From Parahoeflea alexandrii (lineage in GTDB: Bacteria; Pseudomonadota; Alphaproteobacteria; Rhizobiales; Rhizobiaceae), in assembly GCF_024105735.1 (NCBI RefSeq), contig NZ_JAAAML010000003.1, positions 620,001-684,000 of the forward strand: 64,000 nucleotides of DNA, read 5' to 3'. The notes below the pieces were generated by a model that was not told the origin of the DNA, did no database searches, and saw only the letters and a program-made list of their open reading frames with translations. Every line of letters begins with the position of its first letter. Position 1 is the first letter of the stretch. Of the stretch, positions 49,426 to 57,543 are shown piece by piece. Position numbers and translations under genes: made by a program.

Positions 49426-49696
49426 GTTCGTCGCGGCCGAGCAGGAGAGGGCAAGTGCCGAGCAGGTTGAAAGCGCGCTTTCTGTCGCGGGCGAGGCCCG
49501 GCGGATCGGGCGGTCCATCCCGGAGTATCCCGATGCCTGCCGACTAACTCATCGATCAGGTGTCAAGGAAGGCGACCGGCTCGACGCCGCGCTCGTCAAG
49601 ACCGACCGGTCCTTGTCCCGGGCGAACGGGCAAATCCGCGAGTGCGCCGGATGGTATGACGAGATGAAAGCCGGAATTGAAGGGGCCGAAGATTGA
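49337..49696 (+). CDS. Rz1-like outer-membrane lipoprotein spanin
   Basis: A 119-residue lipoprotein. The signal peptide has Leu-Leu-Leu-Gly-Ile-Val-Leu-Leu and a lipobox Leu-Ala-Gly-Cys ending at residue 26. The mature part is charged and longer than lambda Rz1. It overlaps the Rz-like gene by 89 bases in a different frame, the classic Rz/Rz1 arrangement. Confidence 0.8.
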   Translation: MTTWQIFSRALLLGIVLLILILLAGCADGRFVAAEQERASAEQVESALSVAGEARRIGRSIPEYPDACRLTHRSGVKEGDRLDAALVKTDRSLSRANGQIRECAGWYDEMKAGIEGAED

Positions 49697-50097
49697 CGAC
49701 GACAAGCCTTAACGAAATCTACAAGTCCATCGGCGAGCTAACCGGGGCGGTGAAGTCGCTGGGAAAAACGATCGAAGAAAACGAGAAGCGCAATGTGGAT
49801 GCGATCAAGGCGGCCAACGAGAGCCGGGCCAACGTCCACAAGCGCCTTGATGAGATCACCGCCACGGCGGCGGATCTGAGCACCCGGACCAGCCATCTCG
49901 AGAGCGGGATCGCGGCGCTGACCGGGGAAATGGGCGATATGCGCTCGGTTACCGATGACGTCAAGGCGATGCGTGAGCAGGCGCGGGGCGCCGGAACGCT
50001 TGGGCAGTGGCTGCTCAAGTTCGGCGGGTGGCTGCTCGGCGCGGTTGCGACGCTGGCCAGTCTTTACACCTATCTCACCGGCCGGCCACCGCCGTGA
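49693..50097 (+). CDS. Coiled-coil protein with C-terminal membrane anchor (DUF1515/XhlA-like)
   Basis: A 134-residue protein. Residues 5-95 form a coiled coil and about 105-125 a membrane helix (Trp-Leu-Leu-Gly-Ala-Val-Ala-Thr-Leu-Ala). It resembles DUF1515/XhlA-type proteins found by lysis genes in rhizobial phages. The only good start is a TTG that overlaps the Rz1-like stop. Confidence 0.65.
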   Translation: MTTTSLNEIYKSIGELTGAVKSLGKTIEENEKRNVDAIKAANESRANVHKRLDEITATAADLSTRTSHLESGIAALTGEMGDMRSVTDDVKAMREQARGAGTLGQWLLKFGGWLLGAVATLASLYTYLTGRPPP

Positions 50098-50170
50098 GTG
50101 TGCCAGCAGCATTTAAGGCTAATCCGCTACCGGGGCGGTCATCCCGGCTCAACCAAGAAGGAAGAAGACC

Positions 50171-50404
50171 ATGTCAAAGGTACGCGCGAAGTTCTTCGTC
50201 AAGCAGATCATCAACCACCACAACGGTGACCCGAAGGCCGATCAGGCGGGCGAGGTAGTGCTTGGTCCGGTCTACGACGACGCCAACAAGGATTGGTCGA
50301 AGTGGACGCCGCAGGGCGAGATCAAGATGACGATCACCAACCCTGACGCGCTCGATGCATTTGAGCTGGGTGGGCAGTATTTCGTGGATTTCACTCCAGT
50401 GTAG
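50171..50404 (+). CDS. Hypothetical small phage protein
   Basis: A 77-residue soluble protein preceded by GAAGGAAGAAGA. It is beta-rich and aromatic at the end (Gly-Gln-Tyr-Phe-Val-Asp-Phe). I recognise no family. A 180-base gap without a gene follows. Confidence 0.65.
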   Translation: MSKVRAKFFVKQIINHHNGDPKADQAGEVVLGPVYDDANKDWSKWTPQGEIKMTITNPDALDAFELGGQYFVDFTPV

Positions 50405-50585
50405 GCTGATCGGGGCCGGCGGCAGCGCGATGCTGCCGTCGTTCCCGGGTGGCCAAAAGCCCTTGCAGGGGCTTCAGACAGCGGGCCTATTGGCGTAGGT
50501 GATCCCGCCCGACAGCACCAGAGATACCGTCGCACCCGGGCCCTCGCGGGCATCAGCGGTGTGTCAGAAAACGGGTCTCACCACA

Positions 50586-51425
50586 ATGACCGATCTCTTT
50601 CCCTTCACAGAAGTCCGTCCTGTTGCACCGCCGGCCGCCTATATCGGCGACAAGAAGCAGCTTGCGCAGCGTGTCGCCTCCATCATCGAGCAGATCCCGC
50701 ACGGCATCTATGCTGAGCCTTTCGTAGGCATGGGTGGGGTATTCCTGCGCCGGCGCCAGGTCCCACGCTCCGAGGTGATTAACGACCGCTCCGGCGACGT
50801 GACCACCCTGTTCCGGATCCTGCAGCGGCACTATCCGCAGTTCATGGACGCGCTGAAATTCCAGATCACCAGCCGCGCGGACTTCGAGCGTTTGAGCAAG
50901 GCGGATCCGTCGACGCTGACCGACCTTGAACGGGCTGCGCGCTTCCTCTATCTCCAGCGGCTTGCCTTCGGTGGCAAGGTGAGCGGCCGCAGCTTCGGCG
51001 TCGATTACACCGGCGGCGCGCGCTTCAATGTCAATCTGCTCGGGCCATTGCTTGCCGAGATCCACGAGCGCCTCGCCGGCGTGACGATCGAGAACCTCGA
51101 CTGGCAGGTGTTCATCGAGCGTTACGATCGGCCAGAGACGCTGTTCTATCTGGATCCGCCGTACTTCGGCAACGAGGGCGATTATGGCGCCGGCGTCTTC
51201 AGCCGATCGGATTTTGCGCGCATGGCGCAGGTGCTGGCCGGCATCAGGGGAAGGTTCATCCTGTCGCTGAATGACCGGCCGGAGGTGCGCGAGATATTCG
51301 CTGCGTTTCGCTTTGCCGACGTAGGGTTGACCTACACGCTGCACGGTGGCGAGGGGAGCAAGGTGGGAGAGGTGATCATTCTTGACAACAAGGAGCCCGC
51401 GGCAGTAAATTTGCCGAGGGGGTGA
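50586..51425 (+). CDS. D12-class DNA N6-adenine methyltransferase (Dam-like)
   Basis: A 279-residue methyltransferase. Motif I is Glu-Pro-Phe-Val-Gly-Met-Gly-Gly-Val (about 46), and motif IV is Leu-Asp-Pro-Pro-Tyr-Phe (about 195). It has Dam-type order and length. The target site is not predictable. With no endonuclease nearby it probably protects phage DNA. The ATG at 50586 fits the family start. Confidence 0.92.
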   Translation: MTDLFPFTEVRPVAPPAAYIGDKKQLAQRVASIIEQIPHGIYAEPFVGMGGVFLRRRQVPRSEVINDRSGDVTTLFRILQRHYPQFMDALKFQITSRADFERLSKADPSTLTDLERAARFLYLQRLAFGGKVSGRSFGVDYTGGARFNVNLLGPLLAEIHERLAGVTIENLDWQVFIERYDRPETLFYLDPPYFGNEGDYGAGVFSRSDFARMAQVLAGIRGRFILSLNDRPEVREIFAAFRFADVGLTYTLHGGEGSKVGEVIILDNKEPAAVNLPRG

Positions 51426-51470
51426 ACAGGCGCAACCGCCGCTAGGGTCGCCATGCCTGAACACAGTTAG

Positions 51471-52538
51471 TTAACTTCTTCCGGTAAGCCGTTTATGGCG
51501 TTGGCGACCTTCTGATCTCGGGCTGTGAGTCTGGGTCTGATTGCGGCCGGAGCCTTTGCTGAGATACAATGCTTTGTCAGCGTTTATATATAGGTCTTCC
51601 GCGTTGTTGGCGTCATCAGCCATGCAAAGTCCAATTGACACGGTGATCGCTCCATAATCAGCGCCGGTCCTTTGGTCTCTCAACGGTGTCAATTCAGTTT
51701 GCAACCGGATCTTTTCAGCAAGCTCAAGAGCGGTAGTCTGATCAACTCCCTCCAGGATTATTCCGAATTCTTCCCCACCGGTCCGGGCGACAAATGCCTC
51801 ATTCGGCAGGCATTTCTTCATCACCCGAGAAACGACACACAACACACTGTCACCGACTGGATGACCATAGGTGTCGTTGAATTTCTTGAATCTGTCGATG
51901 TCCACAACGATCAGGGCATGAGATTTACTGTTGCCGTTACTATCAAATATATTGGCCAGTCGCTCATCGAATGAGCGTCGGTTGGCTAGCTTGGTCAATG
52001 GGTCAATTGCAGCGAGACGCTTGTACTCGCTCAACTCTGTCTTGATATGGGCTATTTCTTCTGCGCTCTCTACGATGTGCCGGATCGCAGTCTCACCATT
52101 CTTCTTGGTGTCCCCAGTAGCTGATGACAGCAAGTTCGCCAAATGGGCAATCGCTTCAATGCTGGCCTTTCCACTTTCGCTGAGCTTTTCGCGGCTTTGA
52201 TCTAACAGGTTTGCGTAGCTACGCATCCCGGACTGCTCTTGCTCAAACAAGCCGATCAGGTCCTTGAGTGCTGCTGAAGCCCCTCGATTTGCCGTAGCGA
52301 CGGCAGACATGCCATGATGGTGAGGCAGGAAGTCTCTGCCGACCTCATCGAGTTGTGCTTGTGTTGGGAGCTTGTCCAACGCGTTGAACCGCCGCACAAG
52401 CGCTGCATTCGTTGCGTTCAGGAACTCGTAAACCAACTCGTAGTTTCGCGGCAACGAGGAGATGCCCCGTGTGCGCATCACCTTGAGAACTCCCTCCGCA
52501 ACATCGGTTGCAACTGCCTTGTCGCGGTCGGCTGTCAT
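51471..52538 (-). CDS. Diguanylate cyclase (GGDEF) carried by the prophage
   Basis: A 355-residue soluble protein. The N-terminal 180 residues are helical and sensor-like. The GGDEF domain (about 185-345) has an intact Gly-Gly-Glu-Glu-Phe and Asp-Pro-Leu-Thr-Lys-Leu-Ala-Asn-Arg. The Arg-x-x-Asp inhibitory site expected before the active loop reads Asn-Glu-Ala-Phe, so product inhibition is probably absent. It would make cyclic di-GMP. It is antisense to the late genes, less GC-rich, and followed across a 165-base gap by a divergent PilZ-like gene. ATG 52538 is preferred to TTG 52550. Confidence 0.92.
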   Translation of the reverse strand: MTADRDKAVATDVAEGVLKVMRTRGISSLPRNYELVYEFLNATNAALVRRFNALDKLPTQAQLDEVGRDFLPHHHGMSAVATANRGASAALKDLIGLFEQEQSGMRSYANLLDQSREKLSESGKASIEAIAHLANLLSSATGDTKKNGETAIRHIVESAEEIAHIKTELSEYKRLAAIDPLTKLANRRSFDERLANIFDSNGNSKSHALIVVDIDRFKKFNDTYGHPVGDSVLCVVSRVMKKCLPNEAFVARTGGEEFGIILEGVDQTTALELAEKIRLQTELTPLRDQRTGADYGAITVSIGLCMADDANNAEDLYINADKALYLSKGSGRNQTQTHSPRSEGRQRHKRLTGRS

Positions 52539-52714
52539 GCTTTGTCTCAAGCGTTCAATGTTTCACGTTATCACGATATGTCAGATTAATTTATAATTCA
52601 CTAAACCGGATGAAGCTCATTGTTGCTCCATGAGTTTTTACAATTTCCTTACCTGGGGCAGCTACCTCTCAGGCCGCCCGGGGTAAACCGGCGGCGATCA
52701 TAACGGACACGTTC

Positions 52715-53164
52715 ATGCAAGAGCAGATCGATAACCCGACCCGCAGCTACAATAGAGGATCGAGCGTAAGGTATGACGCGAACTGTCCTGGTGTAGTCGA
52801 GCTGACCTTCATGGATCGATTCTATTACATCGCGCTGACCGGCGTCATAGTTAATGTCTCGAGAAGTGGGTGCCTTTTTGCAAATGACAGGACACCTTGG
52901 AACACGATGCCGATAGATCAGACCGAGGAAACCCTTTTCCGTTTGATAGATGAGCAGTGCCACGTTTACATGCCGTGGGCCAATGCCCATCGAACTGGCA
53001 AGGTCCGGCGCGTCAGATCCTACATTATCGGTGTCCAGTTTGACGAGATGCTGGACCCGAGATCTGTGAAACTGATCTCAAGGCTCGAACCTAGTGATCA
53101 GCGGCGATTCAAACCCGCCAATTCCGAAAAGTATAACCATATCTTCACTTTACGCACCAAATGA
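52715..53164 (+). CDS. PilZ-like cyclic-di-GMP receptor candidate
   Basis: A 149-residue protein with the two PilZ motifs: Arg-Ser-Tyr-Asn-Arg near residue 9 (RxxxR) and Val-Asn-Val-Ser-Arg-Ser-Gly-Cys-Leu near 48 (N/DxSxxG). Ile-Gly-Val-Gln-Phe-Asp follows near 107. PilZ domains bind cyclic di-GMP and change motility or surface polysaccharide. The arginine motif lies close to the N-terminus, as is normal. It is divergent from the diguanylate cyclase, so the two may work together. Confidence 0.7.
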   Translation: MQEQIDNPTRSYNRGSSVRYDANCPGVVELTFMDRFYYIALTGVIVNVSRSGCLFANDRTPWNTMPIDQTEETLFRLIDEQCHVYMPWANAHRTGKVRRVRSYIIGVQFDEMLDPRSVKLISRLEPSDQRRFKPANSEKYNHIFTLRTK

Positions 53165-53360
53165 GCTGCAGATTGGGTCACGTTGCTTGAGCCAGTGACA
53201 GCCGACGAGTTTCCTGATGTCACTGTGGGCGAGCGGCGCAGCCTTTGGGCGACCAAAACAAGAGCGGTCTAATGCCATGGGTGGATCAGGGCGTACAGTT
53301 TGGTCAACCGAGTTCGTGTCGAGTTTTGCGTTTCGCTTTTTTTGAGAATCAGTCACCGTC

Positions 53361-53401
53361 CCCGGGCTTGGGAGAGCAAGCCGGGTGAGGTGTTTTCTTT
53401 T
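53361..53401 (+). terminator. Probable terminator after the PilZ-like gene
   Basis: CCCGGGCTTG (53361-53370) pairs with CAAGCCGGG (53377-53385) with one bulged G, and the T-rich tail TGTTTTCTTTT follows. The 337 bases between the PilZ-like gene and 53502 hold no gene that I find convincing. Confidence 0.5.
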
Positions 53402-53501
53402 GAGGCATCTGGCGAGATGTGATCTAATCGGGTTTCGTTGATCGGGGCGCTGCCCACGTCCCGACCGCCCGGCTGGTGCTCAAACGAGGAAAGCTGCCGC
53501 G

Positions 53502-53960
53502 ATGCTACTCGGGACTGGCGATCCGAAAGAACTGATGTGGGAACTCGGTGGCGAGGTTGACCCAACGACCGGAAGTGAGCGCCGGAGTATCCGTTACGAT
53601 GGTGTCGGGTTCAGCCTTGTCATCGAGCGAGCTGACCGCATTGACCAGCGCAAGGTCTATCTTAGAACCGATACTGCGAGGTTCCCGCCCGTGATCCTGA
53701 GAGACATGCGGCAAGGAAACTATGCAGCAATGCTCTGGTTCGGTGCCAGGGATCATGAAATGACAGTAGGGCCTGCAAGCACCAGAAAAGGTGAGGTTTC
53801 GATAACGGGTGAAATCCAGGCTAGCGTTCTGGCCGCGGTCGCCGCACGGTCGGATACTTTCTGGATAGGGATGTTTTCGCTGCTGGAAGAAGTATTGTTC
53901 CAGGAAGAAGTCCACACGACCAACCTAAGGGATTGCGTCCGAAAGCTCTGCGACGCATGA
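53502..53960 (+). CDS. Hypothetical cargo protein
   Basis: A 152-residue soluble protein; ATG 53502 has GAGGAAAG upstream. The first 100 residues look beta-rich (Gly-Phe-Ser-Leu-Val-Ile-Glu) and the end helical. I recognise no family. It precedes an ArsR-type gene by 44 bases and may share its transcript. Confidence 0.6.
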   Translation: MLLGTGDPKELMWELGGEVDPTTGSERRSIRYDGVGFSLVIERADRIDQRKVYLRTDTARFPPVILRDMRQGNYAAMLWFGARDHEMTVGPASTRKGEVSITGEIQASVLAAVAARSDTFWIGMFSLLEEVLFQEEVHTTNLRDCVRKLCDA

Positions 53961-54004
53961 AGTCCCGTCATGCGAGTAGGTGCGGATGGAAAATTGGTGT
54001 GAAG

Positions 54005-54331
54005 ATGCGAGACAAGCAGGATAGTGATTACATTGTAAGTCCGGAGGTGCGCTTGCTCAAAGCTATGGCCAATGGCCAGAGGCTTGTGATCCTTCAGCTC
54101 CTCGTCAGGTATCCGGAGGGCCTCAGTGCTTCGGAACTCATGATCCACACAGGTTTGGGACAATCCGCTTTATCCCAGCATTTGGGCAAACTTCGCGATG
54201 CAAGCCTCGTGGCGCGAAGCCGGCGGCCAGGGAAGCTCAGCTTCAAGCTTTCGTCTCCCTTGGTTCTTCCGTTGCTTGAAGTGATTGCGAGGTCGCAGCG
54301 TGTACGATCGGCGCCGGATGTCGTAACTTGA
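54005..54331 (+). CDS. ArsR-family transcriptional regulator
   Basis: A 108-residue winged-helix protein: Leu-Lys-Ala-Met-Ala-Asn-Gly-Gln-Arg-Leu, then Ser-Gln-His-Leu-Gly-Lys-Leu-Arg-Asp-Ala near residue 60. The metal-binding Cys-Val-Cys box is absent, so it is not an arsenic or cadmium sensor of the classic kind. It might control the neighbouring cargo. ATG 54005 fits the family start. Confidence 0.8.
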   Translation: MRDKQDSDYIVSPEVRLLKAMANGQRLVILQLLVRYPEGLSASELMIHTGLGQSALSQHLGKLRDASLVARSRRPGKLSFKLSSPLVLPLLEVIARSQRVRSAPDVVT

Positions 54332-54612
54332 TCCCATCCGTGTTCAAGAAATCTTTGAAATCAAGCGAATGGCGCCAGATAGTGTGAGGGTTCCTCAGGC
54401 GCATGAGAAAAAAGGCGGCGAAGAAGGACCGGCTTAAGAATCAGACCATTATCGTCACCGTCAAGCAGTTGAGATTGATCTCGAGGTCCCGCATGGATAG
54501 GCGCGAAACCGTAGCCAAAACTGTTCCAATTCGACAATTATTAAAGTTTTACACGCCAAATTAAGCCAACGCTGAGAGCTGCCGTTGTATTTGTGACACT
54601 CCAGAGTTCCAG

Positions 54613-55722
54613 ATGAAGGCAGGCTTAGCGATGGCAGGCTCAACAAAGAAGCGGTTTCTCGAGCTGTTCGAAAACAACAGTGGCAACTTTGCGATCATGG
54701 CCGCGTTGTCTGTCCCGCTCGTCTTCATTGCTGCTAGTCTCGCTGTCGACACCACAAACGCAATGTCGATGAAGACCCGATTGCAGAACGCTGTGGATAG
54801 TGCTGCGTTGGCGACCTCGACGCGATTGGCGCAGGAAGAGGGCCTCGGCCTGGATGACGCGAAAGCCTTTGCAGTTACCTTCCTCCAAGGGCAGATCGAT
54901 GAGGATATGTCTGCGTTCACCGATCTGAGCATCAAGCCTACGATCAACATCACGGCCTTGGAAGACAATGGCATCAAGGTTTGGCGTGTCGCGATCTCAT
55001 CGGTCGGAACGCAGACATTGACGCCCATGGCCCGCCTGATGGGACGGGAGAGCGTCAGCGTCGATGTCTTCGGCCAATCCGAAAGTGCATCCGGCAAGAC
55101 CCAGGGAGCATTTTCCATGGCTCTTGTGCTGGACCGGTCGGGGTCGATGGGCTGGGATCTCGATGGGCAGCGCAAAATTGACGTGTTGAAGGCGGCGGTG
55201 GGCGGACTCCTCGACCAGATCGAAGCGGCCGATCCATCACACAACTACGTTCGCATAGGTGCTGCGAGCTACAGCACCTATATGACGGGTTCACAGAAAC
55301 TCCATTGGCGACCAAGCAAAACGCGCGATTTCGTTAACGCACTACCGGCATCTGGGGGAACGGATTCGACCGAGGCGTTTGGATGGGCCTACACGAGCGT
55401 AACTGCAGCGAAGGAAGCCAGGCAACATGAGAGAAAGAACCAACAGGAGCCGCAACGCTTCATCGTTTTCATGACTGACGGCGACAACAACTATAATTCT
55501 GCCGACTCCTCCACGAGGATCCTATGCGACGAAGCGAAGAACGACGGTGTTGAGATCTATTCGGTCGCATTTGCCGCCCCGAGCGGTGGCAAAAAGCTGT
55601 TGTCCTATTGTGCGAGCAGCTCTGCTCACTTCTTTGATGCCCAGAGCAGCGCGGACCTGATAGCCGCTTTCAAGAGTATTGGGGAGAAGACCTCTCAGGT
55701 CGCTTCACGACTCACCCACTGA
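54613..55722 (+). CDS. TadG-like pilus protein with von Willebrand A domain
   Basis: A 369-residue protein. Residues about 22-50 are the TadE/TadG-type membrane helix (Gly-Asn-Phe-Ala-Ile-Met-Ala-Ala-Leu-Ser). The vWA domain begins near 170 with Asp-Arg-Ser-Gly-Ser-Met; a threonine in Gly-Gly-Thr-Asp and Met-Thr-Asp-Gly-Asp complete the metal site. TadG proteins belong to Flp/tight-adherence pili. No other tad gene is present, so it is an isolated cargo gene, perhaps a surface modifier. ATG 54631 is an alternative start. Confidence 0.85.
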   Translation: MKAGLAMAGSTKKRFLELFENNSGNFAIMAALSVPLVFIAASLAVDTTNAMSMKTRLQNAVDSAALATSTRLAQEEGLGLDDAKAFAVTFLQGQIDEDMSAFTDLSIKPTINITALEDNGIKVWRVAISSVGTQTLTPMARLMGRESVSVDVFGQSESASGKTQGAFSMALVLDRSGSMGWDLDGQRKIDVLKAAVGGLLDQIEAADPSHNYVRIGAASYSTYMTGSQKLHWRPSKTRDFVNALPASGGTDSTEAFGWAYTSVTAAKEARQHERKNQQEPQRFIVFMTDGDNNYNSADSSTRILCDEAKNDGVEIYSVAFAAPSGGKKLLSYCASSSAHFFDAQSSADLIAAFKSIGEKTSQVASRLTH

Positions 55723-55834
55723 TCCTGACCTCAATCCAAAAGCGGACTGAAGCAAAACTGGCTCGCCTTGACGCATAAACCAATTGCGGTCCGAGAAGGC
55801 AACCCTAACTGGGAAATGCCTTGGGATTGCAATA

Positions 55835-55869
55835 GAGGCCCGGCAGCAGGTGCAACTTTGCCGGGCCTC
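55835..55869. terminator. Perfect 11-bp inverted repeat after the TadG-like gene
   Basis: GAGGCCCGGCA (55835-55845) and TGCCGGGCCTC (55859-55869) flank a 13-base loop and are followed by GTTTCATTTG. It is likely a terminator for the TadG-like gene. The 388 bases from 55723 to 56110 otherwise hold nothing convincing. Confidence 0.55.
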
Positions 55870-56110
55870 GTTTCATTTGTGCTGACCCGGCAAACTGGGG
55901 CGAACTCGGCTTTCAGTTCATATAGTGCGAAGCATGCCCGAGCGATGAAGTTCAGAGAAAAGTGGGAAAAACATCAAAACCCCTTTGATTTTATGGTAAT
56001 CGTGATATCTAAAGAAAACTGAATAATCCAATGTGCCAATTGGGATTGCGCATCGGCTCAGTAAGTTGGCGTTGGGTCGTCCGCTATCCCGTTCCAGATA
56101 CTGGTGTTAG

Positions 56111-56341
56111 ATGCATGTACCTCTTCATAGGGAAGCGGCCCTGCGGGTTGTGGAGCTGATGCTCGAGGATCGGCAATTGTCGAATTACATCATCACAAGA
56201 ACTAATGAGCGAGTTGGTCGGGTTTGTGCCGATAGTGAGGAAAAAACTGACAGCTATTGGTGGGGAGTCCATCGCGCCATTTTTGCGGCGGTCCTATTGG
56301 AGGCAAGTGCTGAATTTGACTGGAAGCCGCGGTCTTTTTGA
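56111..56341 (+). CDS. Hypothetical small cargo protein
   Basis: A 76-residue protein that is helical with a Tyr-Trp-Trp-Gly motif near residue 48. The ribosome site is weak. I recognise no family, but the composition is protein-like and it precedes the zinc-ribbon gene by 9 bases. Confidence 0.45.
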   Translation: MHVPLHREAALRVVELMLEDRQLSNYIITRTNERVGRVCADSEEKTDSYWWGVHRAIFAAVLLEASAEFDWKPRSF

Positions 56342-56350
56342 TTCCTTTTC

Positions 56351-56608
56351 ATGCCCTATCCAGAGCGCCCAATATCACTTCAAACCTTTGGCGACCTTCT
56401 CCGGCACGGCTACAAGCTGAACGGCCATTGCCGGGGCTGCGGCGTGCATCGCGAGATCGATCTGGCGATGTGTCCGGCTGATAGGGACTATGTCGGAGCG
56501 AGGTTCAAATGCCGTGGCTGCGCGGGCAAGGTGGAGATCAGCCTCAGTCAGATCAAGACTGGTAATGACGGACATCTGCCGGCGCTGGAGAGGTGGCGGA
56601 GATTGTAA
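56351..56608 (+). CDS. Small zinc-ribbon protein
   Basis: An 85-residue protein with Cys-Arg-Gly-Cys (about 28-31), His-Arg-Glu, a Cys near 41 and Cys-Arg-Gly-Cys (about 54-57), which is a probable zinc site. Similar small zinc proteins are common in rhizobial genomes and their function is unknown. Confidence 0.65.
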   Translation: MPYPERPISLQTFGDLLRHGYKLNGHCRGCGVHREIDLAMCPADRDYVGARFKCRGCAGKVEISLSQIKTGNDGHLPALERWRRL

Positions 56609-56639
56609 TTGGAGTGCGGAGTGCAAGCCCTTCGGCTTG

Positions 56640-56846
56640 TTAGCCTGGCGATTGATGCCAGCCTTCCCCCAGGATCTCATCGTCGAGAAATCCGAAGGCG
56701 GTACCATCCTGATCGTAAACACAGCTGCAGTATGCACACCGGTACCTAGCTTTCGCAGCGATAGCATCGGGCAGTTTCGATTTCTGGCCGGCTGACAGTT
56801 CGTGCTGACGATTGGAGCCAGCACCGCTGCATTTCTTTGGGCATCG
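56640..56846 (-). CDS. Possible small cysteine-rich protein
   Basis: A 68-residue frame with Cys-Pro-Lys-Lys-Cys at the start and Tyr-Arg-Cys-Ala-Tyr-Cys-Ser-Cys near residue 40, which could form a zinc ribbon. The tail has Phe-Leu-Asp-Asp-Glu-Ile-Leu and Gly-Trp. It lies antisense to the other zinc-ribbon gene. The start at 56846 is one choice; 56864 is possible. Confidence 0.4.
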   Translation of the reverse strand, partial: RCPKKCSGAGSNRQHELSAGQKSKLPDAIAAKARYRCAYCSCVYDQDGTAFGFLDDEILGEGWHQSPG

Positions 56847-56928
56847 CATTTTGCTGATTCTCACCTATCTATTGGGTCCCGACATCCCGCTCCAGATAAC
56901 CAATTCCGTTCAAATTTTGCGACTAGGT

Positions 56929-57540
56929 CTAGGCCGCCTCATCACCCTGATCAGTGGTGCCGCGACTTCTATCCTGAAATCTTACCACACGGTTCGGGCG
57001 GTGGATTCGGTCTGTCAGATAAAACAATCCGAGCAGGGCGTTTGAAAGAAGGTTGCCAAGCAACAAGGCATAGACCAGCCAGAACACAACGAAACTCGCT
57101 GTGGAATAGTCCGGATAGGTCACGTCGACTACATAGGATTGGAGCGCAAAAAAGCCAAAGCCCAAGATGTATGTCGCAATCGACAGGAGGGCCAGGTAGC
57201 CGAACAAATAAGACAGAAATCGCCTGCGCGACAAAGGTACCGGCTCGCCTGTGCGGTCGTTGAGGCTGACGGGAGCCGACCCCGTCATGGGAGAGTCCAT
57301 TTCGGGATTTCCGAAAGTGGCCACTGCAGCCAGCGCCGCCACAAAAAATCCGGTGAGAACGCTGAGCAGATCGCTTGAGCGTCCTAACACGTCTAATGCT
57401 TTCGCATCAGTAAGAAATCTATCCGAGAGTAGCGGCAAGGAAATCAACAACGCGAAGCATACCGGAAAAATCAAATCGAATTTGATTTTCTCCGGGTGAC
57501 TGATTCTCAGGTACCTAAGTGGGACGAAGAGCCGCCACAT
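56929..57540 (-). CDS. Four-helix membrane protein, putative defence effector
   Basis: A 203-residue protein with four membrane helices at about 22-40, 58-76, 107-130 and 145-170, plus a basic C-terminal tail. It starts 3 bases after the stop of the 315-residue gene, so the pair form a tight operon. Size and topology resemble membrane partners of anti-phage pairs such as RexB (shorter) or KwaA. I cannot assign a family from sequence alone; the defence role is inferred. Confidence 0.7.
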   Translation of the reverse strand: MWRLFVPLRYLRISHPEKIKFDLIFPVCFALLISLPLLSDRFLTDAKALDVLGRSSDLLSVLTGFFVAALAAVATFGNPEMDSPMTGSAPVSLNDRTGEPVPLSRRRFLSYLFGYLALLSIATYILGFGFFALQSYVVDVTYPDYSTASFVVFWLVYALLLGNLLSNALLGLFYLTDRIHRPNRVVRFQDRSRGTTDQGDEAA

Positions 57541-57543
57541 AAT

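Noticed and set aside
50474-50572. A minus-strand stretch that reads like the C-terminus of a protein, ending Thr-Tyr-Ala-Asn-Arg-Pro-Ala-Val
   Set aside because: It follows a stop after about 30 codons and has no start codon; at most it is a gene remnant.
53165-53501. Short frames on both strands between the PilZ-like and the 53502 gene
   Set aside because: No ribosome sites and they cross a terminator-like hairpin.
54403-54564. A 53-codon basic frame between the ArsR-type and TadG-like genes
   Set aside because: No ribosome site and no recognisable pattern; kept only as a remote possibility.
55768-56022. An 84-codon plus-strand frame after the TadG-like gene
   Set aside because: It begins with TTG, lacks a ribosome site and runs through a perfect 11-bp terminator-like hairpin.
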